64,000 bases of DNA from Novipirellula galeiformis (GTDB lineage Bacteria > Planctomycetota > Planctomycetia > Pirellulales > Pirellulaceae), in assembly GCF_007860095.1 (NCBI RefSeq), contig NZ_SJPT01000004.1, positions 407,260 through 471,259 of the forward strand. The letters are read 5' to 3'. Position numbers and translations under genes: made by a program. Shown here in pieces: positions 44,680 to 53,428 of the stretch. Every line of letters begins with the position of its first letter. The first letter of the stretch is position 1. Below the pieces are notes generated by a model. It saw only the letters and a program-made list of their open reading frames with translations. It was not told the origin of the DNA and made no database searches.

Positions 44680-45945
44680 CTACTCGGGCAAACGTCCCTG
44701 CTGGATTGCGGGGAAATCCCCCGTCAAGCCTTCGACCATGAATGCCACCAAATCGGCCTTTTCTTGCTCGGTCAAATTCAGCGGCTTGATTTTGTCACTG
44801 AGCGACTCGTTCTTGTGGCCACCTTTGTCGTACCACTGGACCACTTCTTCGAGCGTTTTCTGGCTTCCATCATGCATGTAGGGAGGTGACGACGCCGCGT
44901 TTCGCATCGTCGGAGTCTTGAAGGCGCCGCGATCCTTGGCATCCTTGCTGATTTCAAAACGTCCCAGATCAGGTTTCTCGGCGTCCATCCCCACCCCGAT
45001 ATTGTGGTATTGCTCGTCCGTAAAGTTTCCACCCGCGTGACACGCGGTGCAGTTCGCTTTGCCAAACGTCAACTTCATTCCCCGTTTTGCCGATTCGCTC
45101 ATCGGATGCTCGGCTGAATCCTTCTTTAACGCATCGTATTGCTTCTTGAGCTCGGGTTCCTCGTCTAAGAACTCCAAGTCATCGGCAAACGTTTCCTCGA
45201 ACTGGACCAACGGAGCATAGTAGTCATACGGTGCCGGCCCGGTCACGATCGCACGTTCAAAGGCAGCGAGCGCTTTCCCGACGTTATCGATACTCAAACC
45301 ATCGCTGAAGATCGCATCGAATTGCAACTTGTACCCTTCAATGCCTGACAAGCATTCGATACATCCTTCGTGGGTATTCCCCATTTCAATTGGGTTCGCG
45401 ATCGGCCCAACCGCCTGTTCTTCGAGCGATGCGGCGCGACCATCCCAAAACTGGGCCTTGCTCACAATCCGGTTGTACGACACCGGTGAATTGCGACCAC
45501 CTTCTTGCTCACGCACCCCAACACCGAACTGAGTATTGGCAGCATACCCTTGATCGGGATCATGACACGAGGCACAGGAGACCGTGGCGTCGGAGGACAA
45601 ACGCGGATCGAAATACAATTGGCGACCGAGCTCAATTTTGGCTCGCGTCATCGGATTGTCTGGGGGAATCGACACGTTGGCGCTGGCCGCATCCAAACCG
45701 AGCGGCAATTTGACCTTCAATTCCGCGTGATTCTCAGGTTTGGCAAGCCACAGCTTTAGTTCCGCGACGGTTAGATCTCCCTCGCCGGGGATCCCCAACA
45801 ACAAGGATCCTTCCCCTAATGTGACCTCCTGGGAAGCGTCGGCGGCCGCGGTTTCGGCCCTCACACTCGCACTGGTGCCGACGGCCAGCGTCGACACGAG
45901 GGTCAACACGAAACTCAAATATTTTGCAGAAATCGGATGTCGCAT
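44680..45945 (-). CDS. di-haem cytochrome c peroxidase
   Basis: A 421-residue exported protein with a signal peptide (SAKYLSFVLTLVSTLAVGTSASV). It has two c-type haem sites, CASCHDP at about residue 130 and CTACHAGG at about 300, in the arrangement of the CcpA/MauG family, which reduces hydrogen peroxide with electrons from small cytochromes in the periplasm. Family segments LGRQLYFDPRLSSDATVSC, SYNRIVSKAQFWDGRAASLEEQA and FKTPTMRNAASSPPYMHDGS are present, including the haem ligand Met region. A third Cys pair (CIECLSG) lacks the His and is not a haem site. It is a single gene. Confidence 0.93.
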   Translation of the reverse strand: MRHPISAKYLSFVLTLVSTLAVGTSASVRAETAAADASQEVTLGEGSLLLGIPGEGDLTVAELKLWLAKPENHAELKVKLPLGLDAASANVSIPPDNPMTRAKIELGRQLYFDPRLSSDATVSCASCHDPDQGYAANTQFGVGVREQEGGRNSPVSYNRIVSKAQFWDGRAASLEEQAVGPIANPIEMGNTHEGCIECLSGIEGYKLQFDAIFSDGLSIDNVGKALAAFERAIVTGPAPYDYYAPLVQFEETFADDLEFLDEEPELKKQYDALKKDSAEHPMSESAKRGMKLTFGKANCTACHAGGNFTDEQYHNIGVGMDAEKPDLGRFEISKDAKDRGAFKTPTMRNAASSPPYMHDGSQKTLEEVVQWYDKGGHKNESLSDKIKPLNLTEQEKADLVAFMVEGLTGDFPAIQQGRLPE

Positions 45946-46295
45946 TAGCGGCGTCTCTCAATTCAGAACCGGAACGGGAAAGGGTAGGGTTGTCCAGTAT
46001 AGCTACCAAAGCGTCGCGGTTCACCATGGTAGTTCAGCGAAGGTAGTGGTAGTCCAGCGAGGGTAGCTCAAAAAAATCGCCACCCCCCCAATAGCACTGG
46101 CAACTTTGCTACAATCAATCCTACTCCTCAAGACGAATCCTCCATCTCGTGTTCCGTCGCCCGATTCCAAGCCAAGACCAGCCCGGTCACCGCTCGTTTG
46201 CCGCACCGATCCGCTTCCTGCGGTCTCGCCAGTGCAATTTGCGACTCACCAATTTGCCACTTACCAGCGCCCCCGTGCATCACTTCGATTCTTCT
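45946..46295. other. divergent spacer with a 20-bp imperfect direct repeat
   Basis: About 350 bases between the peroxidase start and moxR module 2. The unit GGTAGTTCAGCGAAGGTAGT at 46028-46047 recurs with three changes at 46048-46067, and a poly-C tract follows at about 46083. In-frame upstream codons of moxR reach 46149, but their product has no MoxR character. Confidence 0.5.
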
Positions 46296-47264
46296 ATGAC
46301 CATATTACCGGAATCAAAATCGCCCCCTACGCCCACCGCGTTGCTCGATAAGATCAACGAGGTTCGCAAGGCGTTACAGAATGTCATTCGGGGTAAAACC
46401 GATGTGATTGACACGGTGTTGATCGCGTTGCTCGCGGAGGGATCTCTGCTGTTGGAAGATGTCCCGGGCGTGGGAAAAACGACGCTCGCCAAATCAATCG
46501 CGCGCTTGATCGATCTTGAATTCCACCGCATCCAATGCACTCCCGACCTGCTGCCCGCAGACATGCTCGGCAGCAACATTTTCAAACCCTCGTCGGGAAC
46601 CTTCGAATTTCGCGCGGGTCCGATTTTCAGCAATTTGTTAATCGCAGACGAAATCAATCGAGCGTCACCACGGACTCAGAGCGCCCTGCTCGAAGCGATG
46701 GCAGAATCGCAAGTCACCATCGATGCCAAACGGTACGTGCTGAAGCGTCCCTTCCTTGTCATCGCGACGCAAAACCCTTCCGGGTTTGAAGGCACGTTTC
46801 CGTTGCCGGAGTCTCAACTCGATCGTTTCCTGATGCGTTTGTCGATGGAATATCCCGATCGTGAAAGCGAAGTCGAATTGCTGCTTGAACAAGCCGCCTC
46901 GGACCCATCCTCGGCGCTCCAACCGGTGATGACCGCCGACGAATTGACGGCGTTGCAAACCTTCGTGCGGAAAGTCAAAGTCGATCGCAAAGCCGCCATG
47001 TATATCGTCGAAATCGCCGCCGCGACTCGTACGGATTCGCGACTGCGCGTCGGCGTTAGCCCGCGGGGATCCAAAATGCTGTTGCGAGCGACTCAAGCCC
47101 GAGCGGTATTGCTAGGTCGCAACTATGTGCTTCCCGACGACATACAAAACTTGGCATCGAGCGTCCTTTCTCATCGCGTTTCCACTCGCAATGTCACCTC
47201 CACCTCCGCGGAAACCACCCAAATCATTGCTGATCTAATCAACACAATCAAAGTGCCCGTCTAG
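46296..47264 (+). CDS. MoxR-family AAA+ ATPase (module 2)
   Basis: ATG at 46296 (MTILPESKSP) gives 322 residues, a normal MoxR length. Walker A reads DVPGVGKTT, Walker B LLIADEIN with RASPRTQSALLEAMAE, and sensor 1 VIATQNPSGFEGTFPLPESQLDRF. The lid region ends with SVLSHRV. It shares the MoxR core with the protein at 20851 but differs in Walker A wording, so the two are distinct lineages rather than a recent copy. It is followed by a DUF58 gene 123 bases downstream. Confidence 0.92.
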   Translation: MTILPESKSPPTPTALLDKINEVRKALQNVIRGKTDVIDTVLIALLAEGSLLLEDVPGVGKTTLAKSIARLIDLEFHRIQCTPDLLPADMLGSNIFKPSSGTFEFRAGPIFSNLLIADEINRASPRTQSALLEAMAESQVTIDAKRYVLKRPFLVIATQNPSGFEGTFPLPESQLDRFLMRLSMEYPDRESEVELLLEQAASDPSSALQPVMTADELTALQTFVRKVKVDRKAAMYIVEIAAATRTDSRLRVGVSPRGSKMLLRATQARAVLLGRNYVLPDDIQNLASSVLSHRVSTRNVTSTSAETTQIIADLINTIKVPV

Positions 47265-47387
47265 CGACTCGTCACCTCACTCGACCGCTCGACCGCCACA
47301 AGTTCGCATTGGGGCGCACGCCCCAAAACCAACGCCCGTTCCATTGGGTTTCCCCCATCGAACATTCCTATCAACGAGGGATTCGTC

Positions 47388-48713
47388 ATGCAATCGATCG
47401 TGTTAGAGAAAGAGAGCTGGACGAAGCGACTTCCACAGACCATTGTCTCGGTCGTCACGTTTCCGCTACGCACCGCGGCAATGGTTCGCCGCTCGGCCAC
47501 AATCGCTTCGATCTCGCTGCTGCTATTCACCATTGTCTCAATAAACGTGTTATGGGGTTATCCATGGAGCGGCATCTTTGCTGCGTGCATTTCCACCCTT
47601 GCCATCGGCTTGTGCGCCAACCAATTCATGCAACCGCGATTGAACATGAACGTTTCACTTCCGCGAAGTATCGAAGCGGAACAGACCTTCGGTTTCCGTG
47701 TCCACCTGCGGAACCGACGCCGTTTGCCAGCCCTGCAATTGGTAGCCGACCTCGACTTGCCCCCTGAAAACGACCCGTCGCTGCGATCCAGGAAGCCACG
47801 AAACCAAGACCACCCCTCGCACTGCGCTTACGAAGTGCTCTCCGACGCATCGCCAATCCCCAAAATCGGACCGGGCGAATCAGTAACCGCGGATGTCAAG
47901 ATGCGATTCTGGAAACGCGGTATTCACACGATGCCCGATATGACGGTGAAGTCGATGTTCCCATTCTGTTTATTCGAATACACAACACGGATCCCCAGCC
48001 AAAGCACCGTTGCGGTCACCCCCAAACGACTTTATCAAGCGGACGATTCGGCCGCCCGTGGTCAACTTTCGGAGCTAGCGGCATGGATCAGCACGGTCGC
48101 CGCTGCCGACACAAGCGACTACGCCGGAAGCCGAGAGTATCAATACGGCATGCCTGTGCAACGCTGGGACTATGCGTCATGGGCTCGACTCGGGAAACCG
48201 ATCGTCCAAGAGTTTCAATCGCCGAGAGTCCAAACCGTGTGCCTGATCGTCGACACCGCCGTCGAGCCTCATCATGGGGGACCATCTACATTGCCTGGGT
48301 CTACATTGCCTGGGTCTACGTTGCCTGGGTCTGCATTGCCTGGGAAAGAGGCAACACGCACCTCCGATGCAAACCCAAGACTCTCCGCAGAGACGATCGA
48401 AACGGTTTTTTCGTTCGCGGCAACGTGTTTGACCGAACTTTTTCAGCGCAAGGTGAGCGTGAAGATGTTGATTGCGGGCGAGTCGATCGAAACGGCCGAT
48501 GATCCCCACGCATTGCTGGACAACGCACATGATCTCGAAGCGATGTTGATCCGCTTAGCGATGGCCCGGCACACCCCAGCGGGATTGGCAAATCAGCATC
48601 TCGAAGCGGCGATTGCGTCGATGCCCAAAACGCCGACGCTGCTGCTCAGCGCGCGGCAACATTTTCCCGCGATCGTCGCCAATGCCGCCTGCAAGCGGAT
48701 CTTTGTTCCCTAG
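47388..48713 (+). CDS. DUF58 membrane protein (module 2) with a repeat insertion
   Basis: A 441-residue protein starting at ATG 47388. Two N-terminal membrane helices (about 42-60 and 65-85) precede a beta-rich region (90-215; PRSIEAEQTFGFRVHLRNRR) and the DUF58 signature (ADTSDYAGSREYQYGMPVQRWDYASWA type, near 240-265). The metal-site position reads DTAVE instead of DxSxS, and directly after it four pentapeptide repeats (LPGST) are inserted. It is the longer, membrane-anchored type of DUF58 protein, unlike the soluble one in module 1. The gene ends 17 bases from the stop of the convergent toroid gene. Confidence 0.87.
   Translation: MQSIVLEKESWTKRLPQTIVSVVTFPLRTAAMVRRSATIASISLLLFTIVSINVLWGYPWSGIFAACISTLAIGLCANQFMQPRLNMNVSLPRSIEAEQTFGFRVHLRNRRRLPALQLVADLDLPPENDPSLRSRKPRNQDHPSHCAYEVLSDASPIPKIGPGESVTADVKMRFWKRGIHTMPDMTVKSMFPFCLFEYTTRIPSQSTVAVTPKRLYQADDSAARGQLSELAAWISTVAAADTSDYAGSREYQYGMPVQRWDYASWARLGKPIVQEFQSPRVQTVCLIVDTAVEPHHGGPSTLPGSTLPGSTLPGSALPGKEATRTSDANPRLSAETIETVFSFAATCLTELFQRKVSVKMLIAGESIETADDPHALLDNAHDLEAMLIRLAMARHTPAGLANQHLEAAIASMPKTPTLLLSARQHFPAIVANAACKRIFVP
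48286..48344 (+). repeat. four 15-bp units coding for LPGST/LPGSA pentapeptides
   Basis: TTGCCTGGGTCTACA is repeated at 48291, 48306, 48321 and partly at 48336. All units are in frame with the DUF58 gene, so changes in number alter the loop after the degenerate metal site without breaking the frame. Confidence 0.95.
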
Positions 48714-48730
48714 CCATGCCGCACTCGGGC

Positions 48731-50569
48731 TTACTCGATCGCGTGCCCGGCATAGAGCGGCATGTGGCGGTAGTAAACTTCTAAACAGAACAACGAAAAG
48801 CAGGTCGCATACAACCGCCCATGATCGCCCCAGCGGTCGCCCTGGGGATCCCAACTTCCCCGCTCGCGGCCTCGCGACTCTTGCTTGGCGGGTAATTCGA
48901 CGCGCATCTTTTCATTCCAGCGTTTCCAAGGCTCCCCGCCGTAGTGATGCAACAACTGAGTCGCGTAGTACCAGTAATATCCATCGCGGTCGTTGTAGTC
49001 GAACGGAGCTACTTCCCATAACGCATCGATTCCTCGGATCATCGGTTCATGGTTTCGCGGCCAACCGAGGTATTGGCGGCACAACAAACCTTCGGCGGTC
49101 ATGGCCGGACTGGGGCGACTACGAGGTTGGTAGCCGTACTGAGCCCCGCCGCTGGACTGAGCCAGATCGAGATAGCCTTCGACGTTGTACAACACACTGC
49201 GATTCACTTCCAAACCCGCTGACGATCCACTTTCCAAGGCCAACACAAACCATCCCGTAATCGAGGTGTCCGAATCGGACTTGGGATAATAACGCCATCC
49301 CCCTTGCTCACTTTGAGCCTCTTGGGCGTATTCGATTGCAACTTGTGCCTTATCTCTCAACCATGAATCCTTGCTCATCCCATACAATTCACAGAGCACG
49401 ATGGTGGCCTGGGCCTGGGCGTACGCTTGCTCGTGGCCGCGTGCGTCTTTGGCCATGAAACCACTACGCGATTGTTGTTTCACCAAATACTTAATCCCTT
49501 TGTCCACATTCGCGGCATAGGGTCCTTTGAGGTGCGTGTTGCCATCGCCCAGAAAGGCCAACAGCGCCATCGCGGTCGCGGCCGTTCGGTTTTCGGCGAC
49601 TCCGCCGTCCGCGTACGGCCCACGCTTGCTCCAGCCCCCATCACTGGCTTGGTTGCGGCTCAGCCATGCCAATCCCAGTTCGACCGCCTGCTGCGTCTCT
49701 TTGGTTCCCCCGTAGAGCGCCAACAACGTCGACTTCATCGCTCCGGAACGTCCATTGAACATCGGCCGAGCAATCTCAATCGCGGGGCCAGTGCCGATTT
49801 CGAGCATCGACAAATCCGACAACGCTGAATCGTTGGTGTCATCAAAGATCGAAGGGATATCGACCATCACCTCTTGGTCGGTCTCGAAATCCGACGCTTC
49901 CGCCAGAACATCGCTGGGGTCGACCACGAACTCGGTAAAGTTGACCTCTGCTTTCGCTTCACTCTGTCCGATTTCCAGCAGCACGCGACTGATCGCATCG
50001 CCCGCCGGAGTCGAGATCAGGGCCAGTGCCAACAACAACACCAAGTGGATGACGGTGCTGATCAACCAAGGCGGCGCGCCCTTGACGATTCTCTCTTCGG
50101 TGGACGGCCCTTCCTGCTCATCCGATTCGGCGTCGGGCGGGTCACCACTGGGGGATGCCCCCTCCGGCTGCGGTTTTGCTTTTTCGAACGTTGGTAATTC
50201 ATCTCGCCAGCGCAACGATTTTGCCGAGCCGATCCCACTCGGAACGACGGGCGGCGCCGCTTGGCTCACGCCATTGGGTTGGGTTGAATTTGGGCCCACC
50301 GTGCTGGCTTCCCCCGGCGGCCGCCGCAGTGGCGGCAGGGTCGAGCGCGGCGGAGGTGGAGGCGGAATCGGGGGGGCGGGCCGATCCGAGGTAGTGGGTC
50401 GATCTGAGTCGACGGGTCGGCCCGGGGCGACGGGGGGACTTGCCGGCCGAACCGGCTCTGATGCTTGTGGCGCAGGGGGGACCGGTGGCGATGCATCGGT
50501 GGTTGCCCGCACCGTGGAGGGCGGCGAATCAGGGCGGATCAAATCGGATTGGGAATCCGCTTGCGACAT
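48731..50569 (-). CDS. single-pass membrane protein with exported alpha-toroid (squalene-cyclase-like) domain
   Basis: The Met at 50569 (MSQADSQSD) is preferred; five codons more are possible upstream. The 612-residue protein has a long Pro-rich cytoplasmic N-terminus (1-165, with a PPIPPPPPPR tract), one membrane helix (about 167-190, LISTVIHLVLLLALALIS), an acidic linker, and then a C-terminal alpha-toroid (about 270-600) with prenyltransferase/squalene-oxidase-type repeats (ASDGGWSKRG, EQGGWRYYPKS, GGAQYGYQPRS). No cyclase DxDD motif is seen, so a binding or scaffold role is more likely than terpene cyclisation. It is convergent with the moxR-DUF58 pair. Confidence 0.82.
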   Translation of the reverse strand: MSQADSQSDLIRPDSPPSTVRATTDASPPVPPAPQASEPVRPASPPVAPGRPVDSDRPTTSDRPAPPIPPPPPPRSTLPPLRRPPGEASTVGPNSTQPNGVSQAAPPVVPSGIGSAKSLRWRDELPTFEKAKPQPEGASPSGDPPDAESDEQEGPSTEERIVKGAPPWLISTVIHLVLLLALALISTPAGDAISRVLLEIGQSEAKAEVNFTEFVVDPSDVLAEASDFETDQEVMVDIPSIFDDTNDSALSDLSMLEIGTGPAIEIARPMFNGRSGAMKSTLLALYGGTKETQQAVELGLAWLSRNQASDGGWSKRGPYADGGVAENRTAATAMALLAFLGDGNTHLKGPYAANVDKGIKYLVKQQSRSGFMAKDARGHEQAYAQAQATIVLCELYGMSKDSWLRDKAQVAIEYAQEAQSEQGGWRYYPKSDSDTSITGWFVLALESGSSAGLEVNRSVLYNVEGYLDLAQSSGGAQYGYQPRSRPSPAMTAEGLLCRQYLGWPRNHEPMIRGIDALWEVAPFDYNDRDGYYWYYATQLLHHYGGEPWKRWNEKMRVELPAKQESRGRERGSWDPQGDRWGDHGRLYATCFSLFCLEVYYRHMPLYAGHAIE

Positions 50570-50882
50570 CAAAAACCGTAGCACGAGAGAAAAGAATGCA
50601 AGAGCGAGAGGCTTCTACATAGAATAGGGTGTGAGTAAAAAAAATGCGAACCACAGAGGTGGGAAAGCCGACTGATTTGCTCAGCGGCGAAGCTATCATC
50701 GTTACAAGAGACGTCGTGACGAACGATTTTTCGGGTCGTGAGGGCAGCAGCGGGGGGCCAGCTCCGGTGGGGTGAAGGAAATGTTTGAATTGTGCTTGAG
50801 AGCCCGTTGACACTTTGCCGAGAGTTAATCTATAGTCAGCACATCGATGGGGGACGCAAGTCACTCCCATCGAAAACTTCAC
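50570..50882. other. divergent spacer between the toroid gene and the initiator tRNA
   Basis: About 310 bases. The region 50790-50835 contains TTGAATTGTGCTTGA and, downstream, TATAGT at about 50829-50834. TTGACA at about 50806-50811 with TATAGT about 17 bases on would fit a sigma-70 type promoter for the tRNA. No ORF of note. Confidence 0.45.
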
Positions 50883-50956
<74 letters not shown>

Positions 50957-50960
50957 CTTC

Positions 50961-51001
50961 AAAAGCCGACGTTGGTCTTCAAGACCGACGCCGGCTTTTT
51001 T
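50961..51001 (+). terminator. intrinsic terminator of the initiator tRNA gene
   Basis: AAAAGCCGACGTTGGTCTTC pairs with AAGACCGACGCCGGCTTTT over about 17 pairs with one mismatch, ending in a run of six T. It lies four bases after the tRNA. Confidence 0.9.
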
Positions 51002-51266
51002 CGTGGGCCACCGCATCATCTAGCCCGATTGCCGCCAAAACGCCGCGCCGTCCGCTTCCCCGATTGTTGCCGGGAAGCTCCGCGGTCCGTTCCCGCCCAT
51101 TGTCACCTTCATCTCCTTTCGATTTGGCCTCTCGGCAATTCTCCCCTCCGGAGGTCTCTCTGAAAGAAAGGCTGAACGCTCCAGCCATCGTGGGATGAAT
51201 CCTGAGACGTCAAACGATGCTTGGCCAAAACGCGGAAAAATCCATCGCGGGCGTATTCGAGATCGG

Positions 51267-51926
51267 CTACACGTCCACGACAAATCCGTGGTTCTTCAAC
51301 TTCGCGGCGAGGTTGCAGCACGAGCAGTTGATGAACTGCGTCGCACCGCGAGTGTATATGCCGTAGTTGCTAATGCACTTCTCGTCGTGCAAATGCCCGA
51401 AGGCGTGGATCTTCGGCTTGATCCGTTCTTCGACCTGTCGGCGCAAGGCCGTACATCCAACTTGGACGAGTGCCTTCGACTCGCTGTCATGCGCCAGATC
51501 CAACACTCCTTTAGGCGGACCATGCGTGATCAGAATGTCCACATCCCCCGGCACCGATTGCCAAACGAGATCGAGCTGCGTTCGCTTCTTCATGTACGCC
51601 CAATCGTGAAAACGAGGCGTGTAGGGCGAACCGAACAACTTGAGCCCGTTCCACTGCATCGAATCATGAATCAAGAACCGAACGGCAGGATAGTCGTCGG
51701 CGCGGATCAGTCCCTGTTCAACCGCCGTCGAATGATTCCCCGGTACGAACACCTTGGTTTCAATATTCAAACCCGAGTACCAGTCAAAGAACCGTCTTGC
51801 CTGCGGTTTGTTCATCGAAGCATTTCCATGCGTCGACTCATCGCCACAATGGATCACCAAGTCCACATCGGGAACCTGCAGTCCAAGATGCTCGTTGTGA
51901 GTGTCCGAAATGAACCAAATCTTCAT
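51267..51926 (-). CDS. calcineurin-like metallophosphoesterase
   Basis: A 219-residue soluble protein with the ordered metal-binding motifs of the family: DTH near residue 8, CGDE at about 27, GNHS at about 63, ITHGPP at about 134 and GHLHDE at about 177. These ligands bind two metal ions and hydrolyse phosphate esters. Similar small proteins occur as predicted phosphohydrolases in many bacteria and animals; the natural substrate is unknown. No signal peptide is present. It is a single gene at the left border of the accessory-looking stretch. Confidence 0.9.
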   Translation of the reverse strand: MKIWFISDTHNEHLGLQVPDVDLVIHCGDESTHGNASMNKPQARRFFDWYSGLNIETKVFVPGNHSTAVEQGLIRADDYPAVRFLIHDSMQWNGLKLFGSPYTPRFHDWAYMKKRTQLDLVWQSVPGDVDILITHGPPKGVLDLAHDSESKALVQVGCTALRRQVEERIKPKIHAFGHLHDEKCISNYGIYTRGATQFINCSCCNLAAKLKNHGFVVDV

Positions 51927-52088
51927 CGTTAATCCTTACCGATCGGGAGGTTGCCCCATTCTATCCATTTTAGTTACACGTCGATGACAGCGACTTCCGT
52001 TGGCTAAAACCGCTATAAAGATCGGTTCCCACTTCCACTTACATTCAATTGAGAGAACCAGCACGTGGGTTTTGCAGGACATCAATGC

Positions 52089-52703
52089 ATGCGTTTGTTC
52101 ACAAGTTTCGCGATTGCAGCCACCTTCACAATGACATTCGCGATTGCCGACGAGCCAGGCAACGGCGATGCCCCCGTGGTAATGCCCGTTGAAATGTTCT
52201 TCAAAGAGATGCAACTGCTGGCGCGGCGTGTTCCGGTAGGCAAGACGAAATTGGAACAAGAAGATTCGCTCGCGACGTTGCGAGAGCAGATTCACGCCAA
52301 GTTCGATGACGTCGTTCTCGAATATCGCGTACGAATCAAAGGCGTTACGTGGAAAGATGGCTTGGCAACGATCCAAACCTCATCCCCCATCCACAAACAC
52401 AAGCCGTCAGCGCGGTTTCCTTTTCATATTTCACCGACGCAACCGCTAGCGATACCGATGTCGCGTGAAGATGCGACCGAGTTGCAAACACGTAAACCAC
52501 TCACCTTCCGCGGCAAACTCAGCTTCCAAGATGGGAAATGGGGAATCGTCGGACGTCCTCCCAAAAGTCAGTCCGTGTTCTATGTCAAAAGTGAAGATTA
52601 CAAACAGATCGTCTCAATCGGAACATTTGTTACCGAAGACTACGCGATCTTGATTGGCGACGAAGAAATATTTTCGCTGCATCTCGAAGCGGAGGCTAAG
52701 TGA
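52089..52703 (+). CDS. exported protein of unknown function (intact copy of a duplicated gene)
   Basis: ATG at 52089 gives MRLFTSFAIAATFTMTFAIA, a signal peptide cleaved near ADE; a GTG at 52065 is possible. The 204-residue product is hydrophilic with several short beta-type stretches (GKLSFQDGKWGIVGRPPKS, SVFYVKSEDYKQIVSIG). No family is recognised. The stop overlaps the next start (TGATG), so it was translationally coupled to the DUF2726-type gene now broken downstream. All but its first 39 bases are repeated at 52915-53217 with a 273-base deletion. Confidence 0.65.
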   Translation: MRLFTSFAIAATFTMTFAIADEPGNGDAPVVMPVEMFFKEMQLLARRVPVGKTKLEQEDSLATLREQIHAKFDDVVLEYRVRIKGVTWKDGLATIQTSSPIHKHKPSARFPFHISPTQPLAIPMSREDATELQTRKPLTFRGKLSFQDGKWGIVGRPPKSQSVFYVKSEDYKQIVSIGTFVTEDYAILIGDEEIFSLHLEAEAK

Positions 52704-52914
52704 TGGCGAAATCACAACGAAGCAGTCGCCTTGGTCTCTTTTGGAAGCTGGTGGGCATCACACCAAGTGCTGGCTCGAGACAAGACGCTAACAACCTCCC
52801 GTATCGGCTTCGCGACAAATTTCTATCGCCGGCCGAACTTGCCTGCTACCGCGACTTTGATGTAGCTACCGTCACCAGACGGTGGACCACGTTCTGGCGA
52901 ACGCAGCTACTTTT
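52128..52914. repeat. tandem duplication, copy 1 (787 bp)
   Basis: From ACAATGACATTCGCG at 52128 to GCAGCTACTTTT at 52914 this block covers the 3' part of the exported protein gene and the 5' part of the DUF2726-type gene. The same sequence restarts at 52915 with only a few substitutions, so the duplication is recent. Confidence 0.95.
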
Positions 52915-52921
52915 ACAATGA
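52703..52921 (+). pseudogene. 5' fragment of a DUF2726-type gene (duplication copy 1)
   Basis: ATG at 52703 encodes MAKSQRSSRLGLFWKLVGI and continues to LPYRLRDKFLSPAELACYR, the N-terminal part of DUF2726 proteins, and then stops at 52921 where the duplication junction falls. The body of the domain is missing from this copy. It differs from copy 2 at a single residue in the shared part (Cys for Arg). Confidence 0.8.
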
Positions 52922-53217
52922 CATTCGCGATTGCCGACGAGCCAGGCAACGGCGATGCCCCCGTGGTAATGCCCGTTGAAATGTTCTTCAAAGAGATGCA
53001 AACGCGTAAACCACTCACCTTCCGCGGCAAACTCAGCTTCCAAGATGGGAAATGGGGAATCGTCGGACGTCCTCCCAAAAGTCAGTCCGTGTTCTATGTC
53101 AAAAGTGAAGATTACAAACAGATCGTCTCAATCGGAACATTTGTTACCGAAGACTACGCGATCTTGATTGGCGACGAAGAAATATTTTCGCTGCATCTCG
53201 AAGCGGAGGCTAAGTGA
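52882..53217 (+). CDS. chimeric ORF created by the duplication (exported-protein remnant with 91 codons deleted)
   Basis: GTG at 52882 opens a 111-codon frame. Its first 11 codons (MDHVLANAATF) come from the DUF2726-type gene read in its other frame, and the rest is the exported protein from TMTFAIADE onward, lacking 91 internal codons (273 bases, in frame). The deletion ends lie in TGCAA on both sides, pointing to slippage or short-homology recombination. It has lost the signal peptide start and may be untranslated. It keeps the TGATG overlap with the next gene. Confidence 0.45.
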   Translation: MDHVLANAATFTMTFAIADEPGNGDAPVVMPVEMFFKEMQTRKPLTFRGKLSFQDGKWGIVGRPPKSQSVFYVKSEDYKQIVSIGTFVTEDYAILIGDEEIFSLHLEAEAK

Positions 53218-53428
53218 TGGCGAAATCACAACGAAGCAGTCGCCTTGGTCTCTTTTGGAAGCTGGTGGGCATCACACCAAGTGCTGGCTCGAGACAAGAC
53301 GCTAACAACCTCCCGTATCGGCTTCGCGACAAATTTCTATCGCCGGCCGAACTTGCCCGCTACCGCGACTTTGATGTAGCTACCGTCACCAGACGATGGA
53401 CCACGTTCTGGCGAACGCAGCTACTTTT
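52915..53428. repeat. tandem duplication, copy 2 (514 bp, with a 273-bp deletion)
   Basis: It begins ACAATGACATTCGCG at 52915 and ends GCAGCTACTTTT at 53428, exactly 273 bases shorter than copy 1. After 53428 the sequence continues into the body of the DUF2726 gene, showing that this end is the ancestral junction. Confidence 0.95.

Noticed and set aside
49755-50627. 290-codon plus-strand ORF opposite the toroid protein, with Gly-rich repeats
   Set aside because: It is the antisense of the Pro-rich N-terminus; Gly runs are simply antisense Pro codons.
50961-51001. Second tRNA or regulatory hairpin after tRNA-Met
   Set aside because: The hairpin with a T-run is a plain intrinsic terminator.
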